Of a stretch of DNA of 64,000 nucleotides, positions 35,901 through 47,900 are shown piece by piece. This DNA comes from Notospermus geniculatus (lineage: Eukaryota; Nemertea; Pilidiophora; Heteronemertea; Lineidae). Position 1 is the stretch's first letter. Every line of letters starts with the position of its first letter. The position numbers were made by a program, and so were the translations under genes. The stretch is taken from positions 23,966 through 87,965 of the forward strand of contig NMRB01002545.1 of assembly GCA_002633025.1 (NCBI GenBank), given 5' to 3'. The notes under the pieces are model-generated. The model was not told the origin of the DNA. It did no database searches and saw nothing but the letters and a program-made list of their open reading frames with translations.

Positions 35901-38900
35901 GACATCGTCTGTTGAAGTTTTCTCACATCCTGTGGTACTGATTGGAAAATATTAGAAGAAAGGTTTTTCTTATGAACCATCTGAAAAAAATATTTCTTCA
36001 AATTCTTTCCATTTTATTTCCATGGCTTTTAGAAAACTTCAACAGAATTCGCATATCTGCACACTTCTGCCAAAATCTCAACCAGAACCTCGATCTGAAA
36101 CCAGCTGACGTGACGCCATCTATGATTCAGCAATGGTCGAGTCTGACGCAACGTCTCCGATGTCACTGTCGTGGGGTTGTCTGCATTACATCATTCAGTT
36201 TCAGACCGAGGTTGTGGTTGTGGTTGAGATTTGGGCGGAAGTGCGCAGTGCGATTAGTACGGAAGTGCGATTATAAGCACAGTGTGCTAAAATATGCATG
36301 AATACAGTATATTTCTGCTTAATATCTTCAGGGGCCACCTGGACCTGGAACTGGAAAACAAGGAAAAGCTGGACCCCCAGGTTTACCTGGAACTCCAGGC
36401 CTCGAAGGTCTGACAGGTGAAAAGGGACGAGATGGTGTGCCGGGCAATGACGGCGCAGACGGTGCACCTGGGGAACCAGGGCCCCGAGGATATACCGGAA
36501 CAAAGGGAATTCCTGGGTACTCTATGAAGGGAGCACGAGGCTCTGCTGGGTTCCCTGGTGAGGATGGTCGCATTGGGCTCCCCGGGAGAGCAGGACCTGA
36601 TGGGCTGATAGGAGAAAAGGGTCAGCCGGGTGAAGATATTGTAGGACCGCCGGGCTTGAGTGGAAGGATTGGCATTGATGGCTTGTCGGGTGAGTTTTCA
36701 GGTTTTTTTGTGTTTGATTTCTCCATCAGGGCCAAAGCCAAATCATTATTTGCCTTGGTAATGCCCGCTGTACACGATCCCTCAAAGTTGGATGAAAAAA
36801 CTTGACCAAAAACATTGATCGTGTACGGCGGGAAATTGGATGAAATATTTTGCGTCAATCAAAGATTGATGGAATAGAGCCGGTCCTATATTTTTGAATG
36901 ACGAATTGATAAAATTTGACCGGGTACGGTGGGCGTGATTATTTATTGAACGATTAACCCTCCTGAATTAGAGTTTTCTGATTACGAATGTCATTTTATG
37001 AATGGAGGTTATGCAACTGGACAGGTTTTGTAATGCCATTTTGTGAAAGATTGGATGAAAATGATTGACCGTGTATGGCGGGGCCCTTTACATAAAAGTT
37101 TGACCAAAATGATTGACGAAAAAGTTTGATGAAAATGATTGATCGTGTACAGTGGTCATTAGTAAGGGAGTAGGCCTTCTCAAGCTACTCAGTTTCTTCA
37201 CTTGCTTGCCTCAGCACAGGCACAAGGCACCACGGCTTAATGACCCATGTGGGGTTCTCATTCATTCAGTCCTTTTGTATCATAAGATCAACTAGTCGGA
37301 ATTCAACAAAATTCGCAGTAAACATGCAGAAGGGTCTTGTCTATCATATGGAAGAGTCAAAATGCAAATCTGTTGAGGTTTAACCCTTTAACCGTCTAAT
37401 TTTTATGGTATTTTCCATTGGAAAAATTATATACATCAGAAAATAATATCCAGTTCAAAGGAAAGAGCAGATAGTACCATAAGAGTATACATTTTTGAAA
37501 AGCTTATTGTGCATGATTTCCAGTGATACGAATAATGTTGACCTTGGCCTACATTATTTTCAAGGTCATGACCTTGACCTTCAGTGCTTTCGAGCAGGGT
37601 GGCGACTGAGGTGACGTGTGCAAAAATCATGCTGTGTCAACAATAAATATAAAAAACTAGCTTCTTGGACATTTTTGTGACAGCTTCTGTATGTGTCTTC
37701 AAGCAACAGTAAAGAACATTCCATGAAGATTTTTTTATAGACGAACTTTGTGGAGGGTTTGGTAATCGGGGGGGGGGGGGGGGGTTNAGGCCTACGGTAT
37801 CATATGACATACCAGCAGGCTATATGCACGGATAGGCCTAAAAACAACTGAGTTTTGTCAACAAATAGGCCTACACGAAGGAAAGTATCTTCTGCTTCCA
37901 TCTCAGATTCGTAGGCTAGAACCCATTCGCTGTCGTTGCCATGGGCAACGTTAGGGGGATCGTCTGCTGGCCAACTTTGTCACCATCAATATCGTCGACG
38001 TCGTCATCATCAGACGCGGACATCCTATCCCCATTATCGCTACCGGTACTATGAGAACGCCAACCAAACCCTCGGCAAGACTTTTTTTGGTATTTCTCGA
38101 ACAGGGCATGATTCCAAAGTAAATTGTTACCAGCAGTTTCCACCACCATGCACAGCATCCAGCAGACAAACAGCCGCCATTTGCATTCAGCCTCATTTTG
38201 GCAAGGAGCAGACGCACATCGTGTACTGCCACGCCATTTGCGCCATTTTCTTGAACTAATCGGCGAGTTTGTATCCACATAATGATATATATGTATATGA
38301 TCAGATGATGACCTATATTTTTCGTACGAATTCGTACGAAAGACGGTTAAAGGGTTAAAGGGATACTGTCCACATTTATTATAAAATGCTAGATTTGTAA
38401 GTTGAAACTTGATTCCTTTATATTATGCTTAGTGTGTACTATTTAATTATGGTCTTTTTACGAATTTAGGCTTGGATGGTCCCAGAGGAGACCTGGGTGA
38501 CCCTGGTCTTCCTGGTGAGGAGGTCGAAGGCGACGACAGGATTGGTCCAAGGGGTGGTATTGGTGATCGCGGAGGCCCTGGCGACAATGGAGAGAATGGG
38601 GATCCTGGCTTACCTGGTCTAGACGGACGAGATGGCATCAAGGGAGAGGATTGCGGATTTTGCCCCAACGGCCGTCCAGGAGAAAAGGGAAGTGATGGCG
38701 ATGCTGGGCTTAAGGGTATGTTATTTTATAGGATGGATCATCCATGATTCGGTTCTCAAGTATTTGCTGAAGAATTCCCACAGTACATTCCTACAGCTTT
38801 GCATAAATTATGCGTAAGTTACGCGCAGCTGGGCCGTATTTAGCTTTTTGGTCCTGGGGGGCAAAAGCCTCTGGGGAGGGGAGGGGGGCAGAAGACCTTT

Positions 38901-41900
38901 TTTTGCCTTTTTTCACCAACCATATGAAAATCAAATTTGCAGGATCCCACATTCAATACTGAACTTCAACAAATGATTTTGTCAGCATCCAATCGTGGGA
39001 CTGTGAATGGCCTGGCGATAATTTAGTCTGGTTCCCTGACCTGCTGTATGGTGGTGCTGACTGATGGTGCGATACAGAGGTCAGGTCAACGCCACCGTTA
39101 TACTGATCACGTGATCTAAAATTGTCAAGATCCTGACAATTTTGCTGTGACATCACTTAGTAACGGCCTCAGTAACACGATTTCGCTATATCGAACATCA
39201 AGCCGATTGTGCAGCCTTTTGACCCCACAACCTCGGGATTATTTCTCTTGCGATACCTGTACAGGACGATGCAGAGGCAGAGCTCATACTGGTACACCTA
39301 AAACATTCAGAACACCCGGCATTTTGACAGTTTTCACACACAATGTACAACTCGTTTACCGGACCCCGATATCCCATAATAGTCAGCGGATGGCTAATGT
39401 TCTATTTTTAGATCAGTATTGACGGCGGCGTTTACCTGACCTCTGTATCGCACCATCAGAGCCATCATACAGCAGGTCAGGGAACCAGACTAGCGATAAT
39501 TCTGCCACACCAAAATGCAGTGGTTTGAATCAGTAGGACGATGTCGGCATCTAAATCTGAAGCCCATCAAGGAATCCAGTTTCTCTCAACGATTGATAGT
39601 TTCTAAGGGGCCATCTCAAAATTACATTGATGCCAAAAAAGACGAAGTGACTTCATCTTTTTCCTCACCCCCTCCCCCTTGAAAAGATGAAGTGGGCACT
39701 TGACATTGGCTTCATCCATGTAGGGATGGTTGGCATGGAAAGATGATAAAGAAAAACATGTGACGACACTAGTAAACCAAGAAAGCATACAAAGAAGTCA
39801 TTCTCCTGTAAAAAAGAGTGATGACATTTTTTTTCAAAAAAGATGGAGTGGGCTTCCCCAAATCGAGAACCCCCTCCTCCCCCCAGACGAAGTCACTTCA
39901 TCTTTTTTGGCATCAGAACAATTTTGAGACGGCCCCTAATTAGGTTTTTAACCAGCGATTGATGCATTTGTTCCGAAACCTTTCAGGTTTGAAGGGCAGA
40001 CAGGGAGAGCCGGGTGATGATGGTTTACCTGGTCCAAAAGGCCCTCCTGGTCCAAAGGGTGAAAGAGGTCTGACTGGCATTTCGGTAAGGTTATGATTAA
40101 CCCTATTTGGTACACCAAGCATGTTTTACTTAACCCACCGTGTAATATGTGGCCCAGGCCTACCATTGCATAGCTATCAGATAGACCTTCTCAAATTGAC
40201 GTAAATGAAATCGAAATCGCCGAAATCTCAACCACAACTTCGATCTGAAACTGAATGACATAATGCAGACAACCCCATGACAGTGACGTCAAAGACGTTG
40301 CGTCAGAGTCGACCATTGCTGAATCGTGGATGGCGTCACGTCCACAGGTTTCAGATCGAGGTTCTGGTCGAGATTTCGGCGGAAGTGCGTAATCTCATAG
40401 CCTCGTGAAGGTCTCCAAAATGCTTGCCTGATACGTACTTCAGAGAATCAAGGCCTAGTTTTCAGCACGCGTTGAAAAAAACTGCGCAGGGAGAGCTCTA
40501 ATATATTCAGATAGAGCGTAGTACATTTTACACTTCACTGACGTCGTGCATTGACGTCAAGAATCGCGGCGATGATTCGTGTTTTTCAAATTGAATACAG
40601 AGGGGCTTTAAATTTCATATCAAGGCAGTTGTTAAAAAAATCATGGGAAATCGCATCTCCGGGCTTATAAATTAAAACTTTTCTGCGGGAGGGCCCCTAG
40701 ACCCCACCGCCCTAGTACCCGCCTTCTTAGCCACATTGATCCCCCTATACTTTCCTGGTAGTAACCTGCCAGGGATCTGCTCATTGGTGCTTCATTTAGA
40801 AGAAAATACATCTTGAATTTTGCCCACACTTGGTCTTGTTATTTCATTCCTTCATTTGCAAACAATTTCAATAATGTCAAGATGTGATGTGTTTTTGTCC
40901 CTTTTTCAGGGTCCCGTCGGCACACCTGGTGCCCTTGGTAATAAGGGTGGTAAAGGAGACCCTGGTGCACTAGTCTACCCCCCAGAAGTCAAGGGTGTGT
41001 ATGGGGAAAAGGGAGTAAAAGGTGTTCCTGGCCGGGCAGGCTTGCCCGGTGAACGTGGAAGGCAAGGTCGTCGAGGTCTCGATGGCCTTCCAGGACAAAA
41101 AGGACTGCGGGTAATTCTATTAATATATACTGCTTAGATACAGAGCTTGTGCGAATGACTTCATTACAGAAAAATCCGCCACCTTGAAGGTCAAATTACA
41201 TCATTGACCCACGTGGCACACTGCGTCCTTGGGCGTATTTGAATCCCCGTTCTTGACAATGCTCATACTGACCCAGTTCATGTGGTGACTCAACTCGAGA
41301 ACGGTAGTCATGAACACCGAAAATGCAGTCCGAGAACGGTAGTCGTGAACACTGAAAATGCAATCCGAGAACGGTAGTCGTGAACACTGAAAATGCAATC
41401 CGAGAACGGTACTCATGAACTCGAGAACAGTGGTCGTGAACACTGAAAATGCAATTCAAGTCGAGCCCAGAATGTGTTCTTCTCAAACCTCCGCCGAGTG
41501 GGGCGTGACAAGTTCCGTAGGTACCCCATTGGTATGGAGTGAAGAAGTAAAGCGCCCCTCTTGACCCTGCGAGTCCTGGTAAATTGTTCTCTGAAGCTAC
41601 TTTTACCTGACACGCGGTAAGCGGAATGCGGATCACGGAAACGGGACACGGAATAGACATCTGTTCGCTCCAAGCCATTTCCATTCATCCATTTATCTGC
41701 ACGCGGTTTGCGGAACGTGAAAAGACCGATCACTTGGTGTAGCGATTTTTCCGTCCGGAATAAAAATCCGCGCACTACAGAGCACTGTGATTGGACAGGG
41801 ACGGACCAAACCTGTGCCATGCTTACAAAAACAGAAGTGATACCGCGTGCAGATAAATGGAACATGCGGAATGTTTACCGTGTTCCGTATACTGCATTCC

Positions 41901-44900
41901 GTTTACGCAATCCACATTCTGCTTACCGCGTGTCAGGTAAACATAGCTTTAGATTTCACTTTCATATTCTTTGCAGGGAGAGCAGGGCGACGTAGGCGTG
42001 AATGGTTTGAATGGACCGCGAGGTCCTATAGGAAAACAGGGTCCGCCAGGCCCGAGGGGTGAAGATTACTTTGGAAAGAAGGGTCTCCCTGGAGTACCTG
42101 GTGTTGATGGTCCCAGGGGTGACGATGGTGAAAATGGCCTGAAAGGTGAGTGAAAAAATAAATGGAAGGAAAGGGGTCACTGCTCTGCAAGCCTCCGTTG
42201 AAGTGGGTGATCAAGGACAATAGCGAGGTTTAGCACCTCTACGCCTCCGACTTCAGCTACGAAAATGAATTGTAGTCCGCTATGGACATCCGTGATCGAT
42301 TTGATGGACCATTTCATTCTCCATGTGAACCACTGAAAAGTTACCAGTCACTTGGCATGATTGTGTCGCCCTCGTACATGAATAGATGATATGCTGGCTG
42401 TCAATCATACATGAACGTTTTGTCTGCACAATCATTTTATACTTCTTTCATTTAACTCATTTTCAGGAGACAGTGGTGATCCTGCACCTGCCAAAATTCT
42501 TGATCAGAAAAAAGGAGATCGTGGTCCAAAGGGAAAAGACGGACTAAGGGGATTACCAGGAAGAAATGGAGCGAAAGGTACAAAGTACTTCTTTCATTGA
42601 ACTTATTTTCAGGAGCATGTGGACAACCTGCACCTACCTGTCTTCTGGTAAAAGGAGACCAAGGTCCAAAGGGAAAAGATGGACTGAGCGGAATACCAGG
42701 GAGAAATGGAGAGAAAGGTACAATCGAGAGTACCATGGTGTAGTGGAGAGTACTGTGGTGTAGTGGAGAGTACTGTGGTGTACTGGAGAGTACTGTGGTG
42801 TAGTGGAGAGTACTGTGGTGTACTGGAGAGTACTGTGGTGTAGTGGAGAGTACTGTGGTGTAGTAGAGAAAGTCCGACAGTGCTTTCTGTGCCTATCGGC
42901 GGTTTAGTTAACCCTATAACACCTGTTATAGGGTCTGTTATAGGGTTAACCCTATAACACCTGGAGGCACCCATTATAGGGTTAATGGGAAAATACGTTA
43001 TAACTAACTGCCGATTGGCGCCGGTAGCACTATCGGACTTTCTGTGCAGTCGGTCCTTGTTGATTATCAGCGCCACGTCGCGGATTACTTTTGCGGATTG
43101 TGATGTGTTCTTATCAATTTAGTTCTGTAAGTGTATGTGATGTGATGTACTCTAATCAATTCCACTCTAATTGTATGTGATGTGATGTGATGTGATGTGA
43201 CATGATGTGATGTGATGTGATGTGATGTGATGTGACATGATGTGATGTGTTCTAATCAATTCCACAGGTTCACCAGGTGATGATGGCCAGAATGGAGTCC
43301 AAGGCTTCATTGGACAAAAGGGCCGGAGGGGGGACCCAGGCCCTGAAGGATTGTCAATCGAAGGCTTAGCAGGACGAAAAGGAGTGAAGGGATCCCCAGG
43401 AGACTTTGGAAAGCCAGGATTGCCTGGATTCAGAGGTTTTCCAGGTGCTGATGGTGAAATTGGAAGACCGGGAAGAAAGGTGGGTTTCATCATATGGAAA
43501 CACGAATACAATGCAATTCATTTGGCTCCTATGGGATAAAGAATTGAAAATATGTGACCCTTTCTGACAAAACCAGTTGCATGTCGCTCAGAAGGTGAGC
43601 CTCATGACACCAGGTGAGATTGAAAGAAATAGATGTTTTTATAGTAGACAGACAATGGTTCATCCCCATTTCGCCTACTCTCCATTTCCGTACCACAGCC
43701 GATTTTCTGGTCCAGTGGTCTTCACAAGCATCACATCTAGTGAAGAGCCTGATGGCCTAGTGGTTATCACGTCCGCTTAGCAAGCAGCAGGTCCCGGGTT
43801 CGAATCCAGCCCGGGCCATAATGGGATTTCATTCCCGGCTCTTCAGTCCGTCGCATGGGACAGTAAGCCATGGTGCCTTGTACCTTGTGTCTTTGCAAGG
43901 GCAAGTAAAAGACCCCATCCAAGTGAGCAACATGAGTAGCTTGTGATGGCCTCCTCCGTACTTACCAGGGCCAATAATGCTATAGCGTCGGCCCTGACGG
44001 AAAAATGAATACAAATACAAATACATCCAGTGACCTTTACATACCGGTACACCAGGAAGAATATCTGCTTAAAAAGAACAATAAAAAGTTCAAGTCTATC
44101 TGAAATTTTAACTGGCTTCTCAGGTAACAGGAATTCTGGGCAGAGATAAGATGTTGAAGAATCAGTATGATGCCACCTAAACTACATGTATTATCAAAAT
44201 ACCCAAGGTTTGGAGCAAAATGCATCGATGGTCTTTGCACTCTGCTGCCGAGTACAAAACTTGGTGCTTCAGCAGGAAGGGAATCACCGCAATTTCTTGG
44301 ATATGCTACCACTAGAAGTGTGTCCACCAACGCTGATGGTGCTGTTCCATCTTCTCTGTGATGTAAGTTGGGTAGGGCACCGTGCTCTACTGATGTAGGC
44401 CTAACTGCCTACTCTCCATTCCAGTTCCGTTTGGCGCGAGGTTTATCAACTATAGCTCCGCAACGGCTGGGCCGATATTGATGAAACATACGTCAATCGA
44501 CTTGTCTTTCTTGGCGGTACAGCCATCATCACTGTCATTTTCCCAAAAAACGTGACAGAAAAAAGTTCTTTCACAAATCACAGTTCGTGTTTACAGCCGA
44601 AATGGCGGCCATTTTGAAATGACGCAATGCATCGCGCACGTGTAAACTGCACTGAACAGCATAGCGAAATGAAATGGGTTTTGAGAAAGGGACCCGTTAG
44701 GCAGACCTTACGCGAAAAATGAAGATAGCAGAAAGATACCGGCAAGAAAGACAAGTTAATTGATGTATGGTATGTTGAATTTGACCCAGCCGTTGCGGAG
44801 ATATCGGCTGAAAACCTCGCGCCACTGGGATATGGAATGAACTGTAATATTGAAACTGACGAATATTTCGTCTGAACCTGCCAAGGTAAGAACGAAATGT

Positions 44901-47900
44901 GACTGGTTTTGCCAGAACGGGTCACATGTGTGTTTATGCTTGATGCAGAATGGAAACCTTTTCCTCTTTCCCACTCTAAAGAATGATTTACCCTAACTTC
45001 AACATGGGCAAAGTGCCAAGCTTTGGTTGCAACCTGCCAAGATAAGAACATGTGACTGGTTTTGCCAGAACAGGTCACGTGTGATTATGCTTGATGCAGA
45101 ATGGAAACCTTTTCCTCTTTCCCACTTTATGCTTCACCCTAACTTCAACATGGGCAAAGTGCCAAGCTTGGAAATGTCGCAGGTCAGTGGTAAATAATCC
45201 ATGTCGCAGTTATCTAAAGTTGTTAGGGTAACTTGGTTTACTTTCCATGAGCCTATAGCAAATCCAAGGTTGTGCTCAGTCAACTGGTAAATACTGTGGT
45301 TTGTGGTTTAATCATTTGAGTTCACTTGTGGTGTCTGTTGCACAGGCCTGGCACTTTGCCCATGTTGAAGTTAGGGTGAATCGTACTTCACTTTTCACAG
45401 CATTTTCCGCACTGAGCGTGCCAAAAATTCCATGGTGAAAAAGGGGTGATTATGTTTGTCGCGCAGGTAGTAAATATACATGTACTATGCATTTCTTACA
45501 GGGTGAAGTTGGTGATCCTGGCATAGCATTTATCCCAGGAGAGCGGGGCACTCCCGGTGATGCTGGTCCAAAGGGCATGAGAGGTATACCTGGACTACCT
45601 GGACCTGATGGCAAGCAGCAGCCTCCCGGAGAGCCGGGAATAAAGGGCATGAGGGGTAAGTCACTGAAGCAGCAACATTTGACTAGTAACTATTGATCAG
45701 TTAATGCCCCCATCACACTGAGCTAGTTCTCAGTACGTTCTTGAAAATGTTGCCGAACGGGCTCAAACTGTCCGAACGGAGTGGACATAGTGGCAACTTT
45801 TTAGAGTCTTTTTTTACAGTCCATGGACAGGCTCGGACGGGAAGGGTGCTCCAGCACTTTGAGACATTATTTGGCGAACATTACACGTTCTACCGGTAGC
45901 CCGTTTCACGATTTTTTAGGACGGGACAGGACGTTTTGAGAACTAGCTCAGTGTGACAGTACCTTAAGGGGTGTATATGTCTTCCCTTTCCTCTGCGAAA
46001 CATCCTCGCATTAAGGAAGACCTCTACTGACAATGTTGTTTAAATACCGCTTATCAACCTCGCCCCATGTAGAATAATGCTCATTCTTTGGGCATCCATA
46101 TTATGCGTTGTGTTGTAATCATACATTCTCCAACACTGGGGCAAAAGGCAGAACTACGGTGTTGGAGAATGATGCAATCACCGCCAGTGGCGCCGGCTTT
46201 TGACAAAAAGTGGCACTATTGTGCCCCTTTAAGGGCATTCTTTACTTTCTAACATTACATGTACTTTTACTTCATGTTGATTTTCTGTTTGTCAAGGTGT
46301 TGAAGGATTTCGAGGACTCGAAGGTCGTAAGGGAGAGAAGGGAGTACCGGGTACGGCAGGGCCAGGGGCAGATGGTCCCAGCGGAGAGCGAGGAGAGAAA
46401 GGTCGTCAAGGTAAGCACTCACTGTCTTGTTCTCTGAGGTTCTTCACAACGTCACACCGGTCAGTTGACTGCAAAGAATCGGCCACCCATCCATGCAGTG
46501 AGCGCGCTCAACGTTGCTTAACTTCTAGCGCTGAGGCCAATGCACTAACTGCTAGGCCATAAAGGAAATCCTCCATGGCCAGCGGGTTAAGCCGTGCCAT
46601 ATAGTAGCTGCAAGGGGTTCAATGCAGCCGTCAAATGGCCGGCGACAACGTCAAAACAGTCACGTCATGACATTTTAACATCACAATGTGTGTGTTGCCG
46701 CTGTGTTCATGCGTGATGTCGCTTGATATTTTGACAGCCAAAATGGCGGCATCATGTCGTCCTGGAAATGTGACGTCACGTTGGGAACAATTCTGAGAAT
46801 TTGATCACATATGCTCTTTTTGACTCCATTACATACTAGTGGATAACTGAAAATCTTGGGGTCGTGAAGGTTACTTGGGAATCTATAACTGGCTCAAAGG
46901 TATACTTGTTTTCGGACTTGAACATGTTGAATCGTACTAGAATTTGAGAAGAGTTTGTTTGTGTGTTTGTCTGCGATTTTCTCCAAGACTGATGAACGGA
47001 TCGCCCGATACTTCAGTTCATGATGAGTTTACAACTCGTTTGCGGCTTTGCTGTTGCAGTCATAAACTAATCATAAACTCACCGTAAAGCTGATGGATTA
47101 TCGCATAACACTTGACTTCTTACTCATTATGAACTTTTTCAGGCGTCCGAGGCTACCCTGGTGAACAAGGAGTAGGTGGCCTGCCAGGTTACAATGGTCT
47201 GAAGGGTGAACGTGGTGAAAATGGCCGTCCCGGACTGCGTGGCCCAGATGGTCGCGTTGGGCGCCCTGGTTTACCTGGTCAGGACGGAGAAGATGGATAC
47301 CCAGGTCCAAAAGGTCGACGGGGATTAGTTGGTGAGATGGCGAAGGGGGGACCGGATGGTCTTCCAGGTCCAGATGGTAAACGTGGTGTACCTGGAAGGA
47401 AAGGTTAGTCTGATTTCTTCTTTTATTCTTTTTCGTGACAGAATTTTAGAAGTTAACCATTTCGCTACATAGACTGGTCCAATCCATGGTATTCCTGTCC
47501 ATGACATGACGGTACCATGGCATTGTGTTTGTAATGCACCAGTGTGATCACTGGAACTGCAATGATCGTTCCAGTGGTAGTTCCAGTGATGATCACACTG
47601 GTGGTCCCAGGATGGCCAAATATGCAAAGTAACACTGGATCTCACTCAATCTATTCCGAAATTGTTTGGACTACTCGCAGGGTACTGATGGACGCCTCGT
47701 TTAACATAGGCCTTTGAACCATATTTTTTGAAGATGGGGATTTGGCCTAGTGGTAATGGCATGCTGCCCCTTAGTGCTGGCGGTTGGTGCCTAATGTGAG
47801 GGTCCGTGGGTTCGAATCTGGTCGAAAGCGATGTCTTTCACCTTAGAAACCCGTTTCTATTTCATAATCTGTTTGTCAATACAGGTCCCCCTGGAGAGAA

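Noticed and set aside
37916-38280. Overlapping frames of about 110-120 residues inside a collagen intron
   Set aside because: Acidic [11 protein letters not shown]-like stretch comes from a cgtcatcat repeat; no domain or splice support. A transposon remnant is possible but not shown.
42578-42612. A regular 35-nt intron joining both helix tandem exons
   Set aside because: Length is below what metazoan spliceosomes normally remove; mutually exclusive use explains the layout better, although only transcripts can decide.
43742-43815. Functional tRNA gene
   Set aside because: Promoter boxes are perfect but the sequence runs on into the SINE body and aaatac tail shared with other copies.
47731-47830. 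Functional tRNA gene
   Set aside because: A and B boxes are good but the acceptor stem does not pair; the same head type occurs in SINEs here.
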